DNA from: JASEHD01 sp964471945
Lineage (GTDB): Bacteria > Bacteroidota > Ignavibacteria > UBA10030 > SZUA-254
NCBI GenBank assembly: GCA_964471945.1
Contig: CAYYIJ010000028.1
Coordinates: forward strand, 1-24,461
DNA length: 24,461 nucleotides
Direction of reading: 5' to 3'
Shown piece after piece: positions 15,821-24,244 of the stretch (within the stretch, counting starts at the first letter, position 1; every line of letters begins with the position of its first letter). A program made the translations under genes and the position numbers. The notes beneath the pieces were generated by a model. It was not told the DNA's origin and searched no databases. It saw only the letters and a program-made list of their open reading frames with translations.

Positions 15821-17173
15821 ATGAGTTTAATATTAAGCATATCAGGTATTCGCGGCATCGTGGGTGAAAGTCTCACTCCCGATGTTATTGTGAAATACTC
15901 AGCGGCATTTGCCCAATACTGTAATAATGGTAGAATCGTGATTGGCAGAGATGGAAGAATAACCGGCAAGATAATCGGAAACGTTATAGCTTCAACCCTG
16001 CTTTCGATGGGTTGTGATGTTGTGGACCTTGGAGTTGCACCCACACCAACCATTGTTCTTGCCGTTGAAAAATTAAGTGCTGCTGGTGGAATTGCAATAA
16101 CTGCAAGTCATAATCCAATGGAATGGAACGGTTTAAAATTTATCGCACAGACGAGGATGTTCCTAAATGCTGAGGAGAACGAAAAGCTCTGGGAGATTGC
16201 AGAAGGAAAAAAATGTAACTATGCTGCATGGAATAAAATTGGACGACATATTACAGACGTATCTTTCATACAGCAGCACATCGATTCTGTCTTCGATTTA
16301 CCTTATATTAACCTTGAACAGATTATAAAACGAAAATTTAAAATCGTTGTCGACTGCATCAATGCATCTGGTGGTACAATTGTTCCAAAGATGCTTCGTA
16401 ATTTAGGTTGTGAAGTTGTAGAACTTAATTGTGAAGTGAGCGGAATATTTTCGCGAATGCCTGAACCTGTTCCTGAAAATCTTGCCGAGCTGTGCAATCA
16501 AGTACGGGCGAACAAAGCAGATTTTGGAATCGCTGTCGACCCGGATGTTGATCGATTAGTTTTGATTGATGAGGAAGGTAATCCATTCGGTGAAGAATAC
16601 ACAATTACAACTGTCATAAAATTCATTCTCGAGAAAATGAAGCTCACAACTCAAAAAGTTGTTGTTAATCTCTCTACCACGCGTACTGTCGATGATGTTG
16701 CTAAGAAATATAGTGCTGCTGTCTTCCGAACTCCTGTCGGTGAAATTAATGTTGCCCAGAAAATGAAGGAGGTTGGCGCGATTGTAGGAGGAGAAGGAAG
16801 CGGAGGAGTTATTCTTCCTGCTGTCCACTATACGCGTGATGCGATTGTTGGCATCGGATTGATTCTCCAACAGCTTGCAGAATATAATGGAACAATTTCC
16901 GAATTGAAAGAGTCGCTTCCAAATTATTCAATTGTTAAATCGAAATTTGAAATTCGTAGGAAGGATACAGATCGTGTATTCGAAACGATTCTACGGAAAT
17001 ATGAATCAGAAGGTAAAATCAACACTGATGATGGTTTGAAGATTGATTTTGAAGATTCTTGGATACATCTGAGGAAATCAAACACTGAGCCGATCATCCG
17101 TATAATAGCTGAAGCTCGATCGATGGATAGGGCAAAACAACTCATCGAACAATTAAAAAAAATATTTTATTAA
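15821..17173 (+). CDS. glmM: Phosphoglucosamine mutase (phosphohexomutase family)
   Basis: A 450-residue alpha-D-phosphohexomutase, most likely converting glucosamine-6-phosphate to glucosamine-1-phosphate for UDP-GlcNAc and peptidoglycan. Motifs in order: SISGIRGIVGE near the start, phosphoserine loop TASHNP (94-99, catalytic S96), metal loop DPDVDR (240-245), sugar loop GEGSGG (324-329) and phosphate loop RKSNTEP (418-424). DPDVDR and RKSNTEP look more like phosphomanno/phosphoglucomutases than proteobacterial GlmM. The same combination is what I recall for Bacteroidota enzymes annotated GlmM, so I keep that name with some doubt about specificity. It is the first gene of the plus-strand run, 6 bp before the EutN-like gene. 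Confidence 0.83.
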   Translation: MSLILSISGIRGIVGESLTPDVIVKYSAAFAQYCNNGRIVIGRDGRITGKIIGNVIASTLLSMGCDVVDLGVAPTPTIVLAVEKLSAAGGIAITASHNPMEWNGLKFIAQTRMFLNAEENEKLWEIAEGKKCNYAAWNKIGRHITDVSFIQQHIDSVFDLPYINLEQIIKRKFKIVVDCINASGGTIVPKMLRNLGCEVVELNCEVSGIFSRMPEPVPENLAELCNQVRANKADFGIAVDPDVDRLVLIDEEGNPFGEEYTITTVIKFILEKMKLTTQKVVVNLSTTRTVDDVAKKYSAAVFRTPVGEINVAQKMKEVGAIVGGEGSGGVILPAVHYTRDAIVGIGLILQQLAEYNGTISELKESLPNYSIVKSKFEIRRKDTDRVFETILRKYESEGKINTDDGLKIDFEDSWIHLRKSNTEPIIRIIAEARSMDRAKQLIEQLKKIFY

Positions 17174-17179
17174 AATGAT

Positions 17180-17452
17180 ATGATTCTAAGTAAAGTAATC
17201 GGAACACTCGTCGCTACACAGAAGAATGAACATCTTAAGCCGCACAAAATATTAATTGTTCAACCGATTGATCTTGAAGGGAATCTCTTCGGCCGGGATT
17301 TGTTAGCTCTCGACTCCGTTGATGCGGGTGTTGGTGATACAGTTCTCGTTGTTCAGGAAGGGCAGAGCGCGGCACAGGTAATCAAGGATAAGAAAGCGCC
17401 TGTGCATTCAGTTGTTGTTGCAGTAGTGGATGGGTTAGATGTGGTGAAATGA
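17180..17452 (+). CDS. EutN/CcmL family bacterial microcompartment vertex protein
   Basis: A 90-residue single-domain protein of the BMC-P (pentamer) family that caps vertices of carboxysome-like shells. It has the whole-family pattern: 'MILSKVIGTLVATQKNEHLKPHKILIVQPID' start (split here as start, middle and end of strand 1-3), 'ALDSVDAGVGDTVLVVQEGQSA' with the G-x-G-D turn, and 'APVHSVVVAVVD' at the end. Length is normal. It sits 6 bp after glmM and 28 bp before dprA. No hexameric BMC shell gene or encapsulated enzyme is present in the window, so it is an orphan here; either the rest of the shell is elsewhere or the protein has another job. Confidence 0.85.
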   Translation: MILSKVIGTLVATQKNEHLKPHKILIVQPIDLEGNLFGRDLLALDSVDAGVGDTVLVVQEGQSAAQVIKDKKAPVHSVVVAVVDGLDVVK

Positions 17453-17480
17453 AGAAAATGAGAGACAAGATGCAAGTTTT

Positions 17481-18602
17481 ATGATTTCTGTTTTTGATCT
17501 TTTAGTCCTTTCTCAAATTCCAAATGTTGGTGCAAATCGACTGAAGACACTTGTTGCTCATTTCGGTGATCCTTCATCTGTTCAATATGCTTCTGTAAAA
17601 GAAATCGCTGCAGTCGAAGGATTTAGTAAAAAACTTGCTGATGTAATAAAGAACTTTTTTAAGAGTAAGCAATTCGATGATGCAAAGAAATATGCAGAGC
17701 AACAGTTATCCAAAGTAAATCGTGCTGAAGCGTATATTATTACATATTTAGATGATCAATATCCCGAACTCCTGAAAAGGATTTATGATTCACCCGCTTT
17801 TATTTTTATTAAAGGTGAATTTGTAGAAGCAGATAAATATACGATCGCTGTTGTCGGTACACGTTTACCATCTGAGTATGGGAGAACAATGGCTGAAAGA
17901 TTTACACAGGATATATCGAGTATTGGTATAACGATCGTCAGTGGTCTTGCTCGTGGCATAGATACCATAGCTCATAACACTTCATTAAAATCAGGAGGGC
18001 GAACTATTGCTGTTATAGGTTCTGGTTTGGACGTAATATATCCTCCTGAAAATAAGAATTTAGCTGAACGCATCTATAAAAATGGTGCAGTTATATCAGA
18101 ATTTGAAATGGGGACAAAACCGGATGCAGAAAATTTCCCACGCCGCAATCGTATTATCAGCGGATTATCATTGGGAACAGTCATTATCGAAACGGATATA
18201 AATGGTGGTGCGATGATAACTGCAAATACCGCACTCGATCAAAATCGTGAAGTTTTTGCACTGCCAGGTAATACAACATCAAAACTAAGCCGTGGCTGCC
18301 ATGCGTTGATAAAAGAAGGGCGGGCAAAGCTTGTCGAAAATATTGATGATATATTGTTTGAGTTGGCAACAAAGCTAAAACCTATTTTAAAAGGTAAGGA
18401 TCATGAATGTAACAAACCCTTGACCCCGTTAAATTTTTTTGAAAAAGCAATTTATGATGTTCTTTTAGAAACTCCAGTCCAAATAGACGTAATAGCAGAA
18501 AATGCAAAAGTAACTACATCCGACGCACTTGTCAATTTGCTAAGTTTAGAGTTCAAAGGATTGGTTAAGCAATTACCAGGAAAGATGTTTGTAAAAAATT
18601 AA
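17481..18602 (+). CDS. dprA: DNA-processing protein DprA
   Basis: A 373-residue protein that loads RecA onto incoming single-stranded DNA during natural transformation. An N-terminal helix-hairpin-helix-like region (about 8-60: 'SQIPNVGANRLKTLVAHFG', 'EIAAVEGFSKKLADVI') precedes the Rossmann-type DprA core. Core motifs are GTR (126-128), SGLARGID (154-161), GSGLDVIYPPEN (180-191), 'FPRRNRIISGLS' and 'NREVFALPGN'. The last ~65 residues look like the winged-helix C-terminal domain. Length is normal. No competence pilus genes are nearby, so competence of the organism is only suggested. Confidence 0.95.
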   Translation: MISVFDLLVLSQIPNVGANRLKTLVAHFGDPSSVQYASVKEIAAVEGFSKKLADVIKNFFKSKQFDDAKKYAEQQLSKVNRAEAYIITYLDDQYPELLKRIYDSPAFIFIKGEFVEADKYTIAVVGTRLPSEYGRTMAERFTQDISSIGITIVSGLARGIDTIAHNTSLKSGGRTIAVIGSGLDVIYPPENKNLAERIYKNGAVISEFEMGTKPDAENFPRRNRIISGLSLGTVIIETDINGGAMITANTALDQNREVFALPGNTTSKLSRGCHALIKEGRAKLVENIDDILFELATKLKPILKGKDHECNKPLTPLNFFEKAIYDVLLETPVQIDVIAENAKVTTSDALVNLLSLEFKGLVKQLPGKMFVKN

Positions 18603-18640
18603 TTTTTCTCTTTGGAAAAACTTTTGTATTATATATAGCA

Positions 18641-19216
18641 ATGTTTTCCATAGGCGATATAGTCGTTCAGGACGATATTGCTAATGAACGTTTCGCTTGC
18701 ATACTCTCACAATGTAAAGGTGCATGTTGTACCATCTATGGTGATCGTGGCGCTCCGGTAAGTGATGATGAACTTCCTGAGCTTCAGTGCGCGTATCCGT
18801 TCGTCAAGCAATATCTAAAGGAGCAGCATCGAAAAGTAATTGAGACACAAGGTTGTGTTGAAGGCACCCCTGGAAATTTCTCAACCACCTGCATCGACAG
18901 CAAAGCTTGTGTGTTTACCTGCTTTGCAGATGATGTTGCTCGATGCTCACTTGAGATAGCTTTCTTAGAAGGGAAAACGAAATGGCGAAAACCGATTTCG
19001 TGCCATTTGTTCCCAATTCGAGTTACATATAGTAGCAATGAGCAACTCAGGCTTGTAAGAATTGACGAGTGCGAATCGGCGAGAATATATGGTACGATGA
19101 AAAAAGAACAATTATTCGATTTTTTAAAAGATGCACTAATTCGTAAATATGGAGAAGAATGGTACAACAAATTTCGTGATCTTTGTTTATATTATAACAG
19201 CAATTCAATTCGATAG
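18641..19216 (+). CDS. Cysteine-rich DUF3109 family protein
   Basis: A 191-residue cytosolic protein with 13 cysteines. The main ones are a C20-x4-C25-x3-C29-C30 cluster near the start (CILSQCKGACC), C50, C72, C84, C90, C94, C102, C121 (SCHLFPI) and C144. The layout recalls the YkgJ-type CxxxCC proteins thought to bind zinc or an iron-sulphur cluster and matches the DUF3109 family as I know it. No signal peptide is visible. It lies between dprA (38 bp upstream) and rpoN (21 bp downstream). There is no Shine-Dalgarno before the ATG, but an AT-rich run (TATTATATATAG) ends just before it. Function unknown; metal binding is inferred from the cysteines. Confidence 0.8.
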   Translation: MFSIGDIVVQDDIANERFACILSQCKGACCTIYGDRGAPVSDDELPELQCAYPFVKQYLKEQHRKVIETQGCVEGTPGNFSTTCIDSKACVFTCFADDVARCSLEIAFLEGKTKWRKPISCHLFPIRVTYSSNEQLRLVRIDECESARIYGTMKKEQLFDFLKDALIRKYGEEWYNKFRDLCLYYNSNSIR

Positions 19217-19237
19217 GTTCATTAAGAAATAGAAACT

Positions 19238-20689
19238 ATGTTAAATCTTTCACAGCGACAAACGATGCAAATGAAGCTGACACCCCAACAGGTGCAGTAT
19301 CTACAATTGCTTCAATTGCCTGTGCTGGCACTCGAGCAGCGCATTAAAGCTGAATTGGAAATAAATCCATTGCTTGAGGAGGGTGAAGATATGGAGTTGA
19401 CTCAGGAACAGATTGAAGAGAAAACGGCTACTGAAGTTTCTGAGGAAACCGCACAAGTTGAAAAAGAAACTATTTCGGCTGAAGATCGTTATACATTTGA
19501 AGATTTCATGAATGATAATCTTGATGGTTATAAAGCTACAATGATTCGTAATAATGACGAAGATCGTGACGAATTTCCCCAGCCGGCCGATGTTACGCTT
19601 TCGCAAAAACTTAAAGACCAAATCCTGTTTCTTGATTTAACCGACGAAGACAAACAATTATGCGATGAGATCATTGGTAATATTGATGACGGTGGCTACC
19701 TCCAGCGGGAGATTGGTTTGATTGTTCAGGACGTGAATTTGTCTCAAGGACTTACCATCACCATTGAACGGGCGGAAGAGATTTTAAAAATGATTCAGCA
19801 TCTCGAACCCCCTGGGATAGGTGCAAGAAATCTTCAGGAATGTCTTATTGCTCAATTAGAAGCAAGTGAATTTAATACTGAGCTTACTGAAAAGGCACTA
19901 AAGATTCTTCGAGAATATTTTGAAGATTTCACGATGAAACATTATGAAGATCTAGCGAAGAATCTTAACATAACAATCGATGGATTGAAACCTATTATTG
20001 AGCTTCTTCAAAAACTTAATCCTAAACCTGGTGAAGGACAGTATACTCCTCAACAAAATTATATAGTTCCAGATTTTACGGTTGAGAGAGATAATGATGA
20101 TTTTATCGTAATGTTAAATGATAAAAATGTTCCTCCTATTCGAATCAACCTTAGATATAGGGAACTGATGACACGTAGGTATAAGAATGGCGCCGCTGAT
20201 GGAGTGAGAGATTTCATACGAAAACGTTTCGAATCTGCTAAGTGGTTTATCACATCCATTAACCAACGCCGTGAAACTATGCTGAAAGTGATGAGGGCAA
20301 TAATTGAAAAACAAAAAACATTTTTTGAAACTGGAGAAAATCTCCGACCGATGATCTATAAGGATATCGCTGAAATCATCAGTATGGATATCTCCACAAT
20401 CAGCAGGGTAGTCAATAGTAAATATGTTCAAACAGAATTCGGAGTTTTTGAATTGAGGCACTTTTTTAGTGATAAACTTACTACATCAACTGGTGAGGAA
20501 GTGTCGAATAAGGAAGTAAAAAATCAAATCCGTGAAATCATCAGAAGAGAAGACCCCAACCATCCACTAAGCGACGATCGAATAGCGGAGATATTAAATA
20601 AAGAAGGATTGAATATCGCACGCCGCACGGTCGCAAAATATCGGGAAGCGATGAAAATACCGGTCGCGAGACTTCGAAGAAAAATTTAA
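19238..20689 (+). CDS. rpoN: RNA polymerase sigma-54 factor
   Basis: A 483-residue sigma factor for enhancer-dependent promoters (GG/GC at -24/-12). The Gln/Leu-rich activator-interacting region I is at residues about 1-50 ('LSQRQTMQMKLTPQQVQYLQLLQLPVLALEQRI'-type, with NPLLEE). A short acidic linker (about 50-100) follows, then the core-binding domain (about 110-300) with 'LEPPGIGARNLQECLIAQL', a helix-turn-helix ('MDISTISRVVNSKYVQT') and the C-terminal RpoN box ARRTVAKYRE at 461-470. Length is normal. It is inside the plus-strand run, 21 bp after the DUF3109 gene and 22 bp before hslV. No bacterial enhancer-binding activator is encoded in this window. Confidence 0.96.
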   Translation: MLNLSQRQTMQMKLTPQQVQYLQLLQLPVLALEQRIKAELEINPLLEEGEDMELTQEQIEEKTATEVSEETAQVEKETISAEDRYTFEDFMNDNLDGYKATMIRNNDEDRDEFPQPADVTLSQKLKDQILFLDLTDEDKQLCDEIIGNIDDGGYLQREIGLIVQDVNLSQGLTITIERAEEILKMIQHLEPPGIGARNLQECLIAQLEASEFNTELTEKALKILREYFEDFTMKHYEDLAKNLNITIDGLKPIIELLQKLNPKPGEGQYTPQQNYIVPDFTVERDNDDFIVMLNDKNVPPIRINLRYRELMTRRYKNGAADGVRDFIRKRFESAKWFITSINQRRETMLKVMRAIIEKQKTFFETGENLRPMIYKDIAEIISMDISTISRVVNSKYVQTEFGVFELRHFFSDKLTTSTGEEVSNKEVKNQIREIIRREDPNHPLSDDRIAEILNKEGLNIARRTVAKYREAMKIPVARLRRKI

Positions 20690-20711
20690 TTTTTTTATTG
20701 AAAGTATCTAA

Positions 20712-21248
20712 ATGTCACTGCTAATTCACTCAACAACAGTTATCGGTTTAACTCATCTCGGAAAGACTGTCCTTGGGGCTGATGGACAAGTTACCGTTGG
20801 AAATGCGATCATGAAACAAGGTGCACGGAAAGTGAGGAAGTTGTACAACGATACTGTTCTTGCTGGTTTTGCAGGTGCTGCAGCAGATGCCTTCACACTC
20901 TTTGAACGCTTTGAAGATAGGTTGCAGCAATATCACGGAAATCTTGTTCGAGCTGCGGTCGAATTAGCAAAAAATTGGCGAACAGATAAATATCTCCGTC
21001 AATTGGAAGCGCTTCTCGCTGTTCTTAATACTGAGCAAGCACTAATCATATCCGGGACTGGAGAAATCGTTGAACCCGATGATGGCATCGTAGCGATCGG
21101 CTCAGGCGGTAATTATGCTCTCGCAGCCGCACGTATGTTGAAAAAACACACCACACTAAATGCCGATGAAATTGTCAGAGCTTCACTCGAAGCTGCGGCT
21201 GATATATGTATCTATACCAACAAAAATATAATCATTGAAGAATTATAA
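20712..21248 (+). CDS. hslV: ATP-dependent protease subunit HslV
   Basis: The proteolytic, proteasome-beta-like subunit of the HslVU protease; 178 residues. 'HSTTVIGLTHLGKTVLGADGQVTVGN', 'ARKVRKLYNDTVLAGFAGAAADAFTLFERFE' and 'GTGEIVEPDDGIVAIGSGGNYALAAARML' are hallmark segments. The catalytic nucleophile should be the first Thr of the TTV pair, T8. So seven residues (MSLLIHS) precede it rather than the single Met of the E. coli enzyme, and self-cleavage of this stub would be needed. A similar short extension occurs in B. subtilis. The stop overlaps the hslU start by one base (TAATG), so the two are translationally coupled. Confidence 0.96.
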   Translation: MSLLIHSTTVIGLTHLGKTVLGADGQVTVGNAIMKQGARKVRKLYNDTVLAGFAGAAADAFTLFERFEDRLQQYHGNLVRAAVELAKNWRTDKYLRQLEALLAVLNTEQALIISGTGEIVEPDDGIVAIGSGGNYALAAARMLKKHTTLNADEIVRASLEAAADICIYTNKNIIIEEL

Positions 21249-22642
21249 TGAATCGAAAATTGAAAAAAGACACGATCCGTGAATTGACACCACGCGAGAT
21301 TGTTCGTGAATTAGACAAGTACATAATTGGTCAGCAAGCGGCAAAAAAATCGGTTGCAATAGCCATCCGCAACAGGTGGCGTCGTCTGCAAACACAAGAG
21401 CCATTGCGTGAAGAAATCATGCCAAATAATATTATTCTAATAGGTCCTACAGGTGTAGGCAAAACCGAGATTGCCCGGCGATTGGCAAAATTAGTGAATG
21501 CACCTTTTATCAAAGTCGAAGCATCCAAGTTTACTGAGGTTGGTTATGTTGGGCGAGATGTTGAATCTATGATCAGAGATTTAACAGAGTTTGCTGTCAA
21601 CATGTTAAAAGGTGCAAAATCCTCTGAGGTGCATGATAAGGCAGTCAAACAAGCAGAAGAACGTATCTTGGATACACTTTTACCACCTGTTAAACGGCGG
21701 CATCCAGTTGAAGCAGGTGCTATACCCGTTGAAAATGGAATTGAATCGGGCGAGACTTATCCAACAAGAGAGAAATTTCGTGAGAAACTTCTCTCGGGCG
21801 ATATGGAGGATAGAATGATTGAAATTGATGTAACTTCTGATCAACATCCATCGCTGCAAGTTTTTGGACCGATTTCCATGGAAGAGATGGGAGTGAACAT
21901 ACAAGAAATGTTTGGGAATATTCTTCCCAAAAAAACAAAAAAACGGAAGATGACCATTGCAGAAGCACGAAACATTCTTGTTCAGGAGGAGATACAAAAA
22001 TTGCTCGATACTGAATCTATCGTTAAAGAAGCGCTTGAGCGAGTAGAAAATTCAGGAATTGTATTCCTAGATGAGATAGATAAAATTGCAGGAGAACGGG
22101 GACACAGTGCTGGGCCCGATGTATCGCGTGAAGGTGTTCAGCGTGATTTGCTGCCGATCGTCGAGGGTACTACCGTATTGACAAAATATGGTATGGTGAA
22201 AACCGATCATGTTCTCTTTATTGCTTCGGGTGCATTTCATGTATCAAAGCCATCGGACTTGATACCAGAGATGCAGGGGCGATTTCCAATTCGTGTTGAG
22301 CTCAACAGTTTGAACGAAGATGATTTTGTAAAAATATTAACATTACCACGGAATGCACTCATCAAACAATATGCTGCATTGTTGGAAACCGAAGGTGTAA
22401 AGTTAGATTTTTTAGAGGAAGGAATACGCGAAATTGCGAAGTTAGCTGCTCAGGTCAACGAGCAGGTAGAAAATATCGGGGCAAGACGTCTGCACACAAT
22501 TATGACAACACTCCTAGAAGAAATTTTATTTGAAGCACCGGATATATATGTTGGAAAAACGATAATGATTACAAAAGAAATGGTCGAGGATGCACTTAAT
22601 CGAATTATTAAAAATAAAGATTTAAGTAAATATATACTATAA
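21248..22642 (+). CDS. hslU: ATP-dependent protease ATPase subunit HslU
   Basis: The AAA+ unfoldase that feeds proteins to HslV; 464 residues. It opens with 'LTPREIVRELDKYIIGQQAAKKSVAIAIRNRWRR'-type sequence. Walker A is GPTGVGKT (66-73), the pore loop is GYVGRD (99-104), and the variable I domain is at about 110-245. Walker B is IVFLDE (271-276) with DKIAGERG after it, and sensor/arginine-finger sequence is 'PEMQGRFPIRVEL'. The protein ends KDLSKYIL, the C-terminal tail that docks into HslV. It is the last gene of the plus-strand run, convergent with the DUF3467 gene 48 bp away. I see no convincing terminator in that gap. Confidence 0.97.
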   Translation: MNRKLKKDTIRELTPREIVRELDKYIIGQQAAKKSVAIAIRNRWRRLQTQEPLREEIMPNNIILIGPTGVGKTEIARRLAKLVNAPFIKVEASKFTEVGYVGRDVESMIRDLTEFAVNMLKGAKSSEVHDKAVKQAEERILDTLLPPVKRRHPVEAGAIPVENGIESGETYPTREKFREKLLSGDMEDRMIEIDVTSDQHPSLQVFGPISMEEMGVNIQEMFGNILPKKTKKRKMTIAEARNILVQEEIQKLLDTESIVKEALERVENSGIVFLDEIDKIAGERGHSAGPDVSREGVQRDLLPIVEGTTVLTKYGMVKTDHVLFIASGAFHVSKPSDLIPEMQGRFPIRVELNSLNEDDFVKILTLPRNALIKQYAALLETEGVKLDFLEEGIREIAKLAAQVNEQVENIGARRLHTIMTTLLEEILFEAPDIYVGKTIMITKEMVEDALNRIIKNKDLSKYIL

Positions 22643-22690
22643 TAACAGATTAAGATAGAATATATTTTTCTAGCATCGGAAGGGGAGAGA

Positions 22691-23017
22691 TCAATGTACT
22701 TTATCACCAGTTGTTGGTGGCTGGAAACCGAATCCGCCATGAGATGGCTCACCTTGAATTTTTATCTCACCAAACGTTTTCTCAAACTTTTCGATGTTAT
22801 CCCTGAGTGCATTTAAAAGTAACTTAGCGTGTTGTGGAGTTGTTATGATTCGGGCATGTACCTTCGCTTTGGGTACACCGGGTAGTACACGCGTAAAATC
22901 TATAACGAATTCTGCGGGTGAATGGGTGATAATTGCTAAGTTTGAATATATTCCTTCAGCTTCTTTTTCACCTAATTCGATACTAATTTGCTGCGGTTGT
23001 TGACTGGGATTTGCCAT
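22691..23017 (-). CDS. DUF3467 family protein
   Basis: A 108-residue cytosolic protein, recognised from 'YSNLAIITHSPAEFVIDFTRVLPG', 'AKVHARIITTPQHAKLLLNAL' and 'NIEKFEKTFGEI', the core of DUF3467. In this family the segment between the Asn/Ser-Pro-x-Glu-Phe motif and the late helix is compact and beta-rich. The tail is Gly/Pro-rich. AAAGGA lies 8 nt before the ATG, supporting the start. It follows the TPR gene by 63 bp in the same direction and may share its transcript. No function has been assigned to the family that I know of. Confidence 0.85.
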   Translation of the reverse strand: MANPSQQPQQISIELGEKEAEGIYSNLAIITHSPAEFVIDFTRVLPGVPKAKVHARIITTPQHAKLLLNALRDNIEKFEKTFGEIKIQGEPSHGGFGFQPPTTGDKVH

Positions 23018-23080
23018 TATTAGTCCTTTAAATAAAATGTGATTGTTCTTTGTGTTGGTATCATCAGCATAAAAATTGTT

Positions 23081-24244
23081 TTATTTATTCTTCCTTAAAG
23101 CGTCAGATTTTTCCAGCGCTCCCTTGGCTTCTTTCAACATATTTGCATTGGCATAGGCAGAAGCTAACAAATCCCATGAATTAGGGTCGTCTTTTTTAAT
23201 CTCGACGAGTTTTTCAAAATGTCCAACTGCTTTTTTAAATTTTTCTAAATATGTTTTATCAGTTTCTTTTTTCAAATCCGTATTTTGGGCTGCTTGTTTC
23301 ATCTTATCACCCAACCGCATATACGCAACACCAATGTTCTGGAGTGCAACATCATACATCGGATCTTGTTGGATGGCTGCATCAAAATGTGTTATTGCCT
23401 CTTCGAGCGAGTCAGTCTGCATTAATAATACACCGAGGTTGTACTGATAAATTTTATTCATTGGATCTTTAGCTATCGCTTCGCGGATGTATGGCTTGGC
23501 TTCATTCGCTTTTCCAATTCTGACGTGGATGTCGATCATCGTTGCTAACAGTTCGTCATTATCAGGCTCGAGGGCACGTGCTCCTAATAGAGATGTGATA
23601 GCATCGTTATAATTTTCAGTGGCAGTCGTTTTATCATTCTTCGCGTCAGCATCCTGCGCCTTAGTTAGATAGACATTGATGAGCGAGGTGAATAGTGCCG
23701 GTGTTTGTTGCTTCTTTAATGCTTCTTTTAATGTTACTATTTCATCATCGTAAAGACCTTGCGCATGTTGCGCTACAGCTATATTTTGATACGTAATGAC
23801 GCTGTCGGGATTTATGGTGAGAGCTATCTGATAATTTTCAATTGCTTGTTGTCTAAGAATTGCTGCACTTTCTGGTGAAGCTGAAATACTTTTGTTGAAA
23901 AGATTCACGCCTTGATTTAATGACTGCCCCCATACGTCCTTTTTTATTTGAATTATTTTTTCGGAGAACTCGTTGCTGTGTTTTAAAGAATTATCTAGAG
24001 CTACGAGCGATTCTTTATAATTATTGCGTTGGACACGTGTTTGTCCCAGAAGCCACCACGCTTCGGCATTCGTAGGGTTATTTTCTACTTCCTGAGAAAG
24101 CCAATTTTCGGCTTTCTCCCAATCAGATCGTTGAATGTATAATTTAGCGCTGGTCATTTCCTTCGATGCGCACTGAAAACCAGTTATAATCGGAAATGCT
24201 GTTATAATTATCGAAAGTAGGGCGAAAATTGTAAAATTTTTCAT
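23081..24244 (-). CDS. Exported tetratricopeptide-repeat protein, possible lipoprotein
   Basis: A 387-residue protein with an N-terminal hydrophobic signal (residues about 4-23) and at least six TPR units. The clearest are 'DWEKAENWLSQEVENNPTNAEAWWLLGQTRVQRNNYKE' (split across 41-79), 'AIENYQIALTINPDSVITYQNIAVAQHAQGLYDDEI', 'ARALEPDNDELLATMIDIHVRIGKANEA' and 'AITHFDAAIQQDPMYDVALQNIGVAYMRLGD'. A Cys at 25 could be lipidated, but the residue before it is Gln (GFQC), off the usual lipobox, so anchoring is uncertain. The start has GAGGA 8 nt upstream. It probably serves as a scaffold in the periplasm or at the outer membrane; no partner is known. Confidence 0.8.
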   Translation of the reverse strand: MKNFTIFALLSIIITAFPIITGFQCASKEMTSAKLYIQRSDWEKAENWLSQEVENNPTNAEAWWLLGQTRVQRNNYKESLVALDNSLKHSNEFSEKIIQIKKDVWGQSLNQGVNLFNKSISASPESAAILRQQAIENYQIALTINPDSVITYQNIAVAQHAQGLYDDEIVTLKEALKKQQTPALFTSLINVYLTKAQDADAKNDKTTATENYNDAITSLLGARALEPDNDELLATMIDIHVRIGKANEAKPYIREAIAKDPMNKIYQYNLGVLLMQTDSLEEAITHFDAAIQQDPMYDVALQNIGVAYMRLGDKMKQAAQNTDLKKETDKTYLEKFKKAVGHFEKLVEIKKDDPNSWDLLASAYANANMLKEAKGALEKSDALRKNK

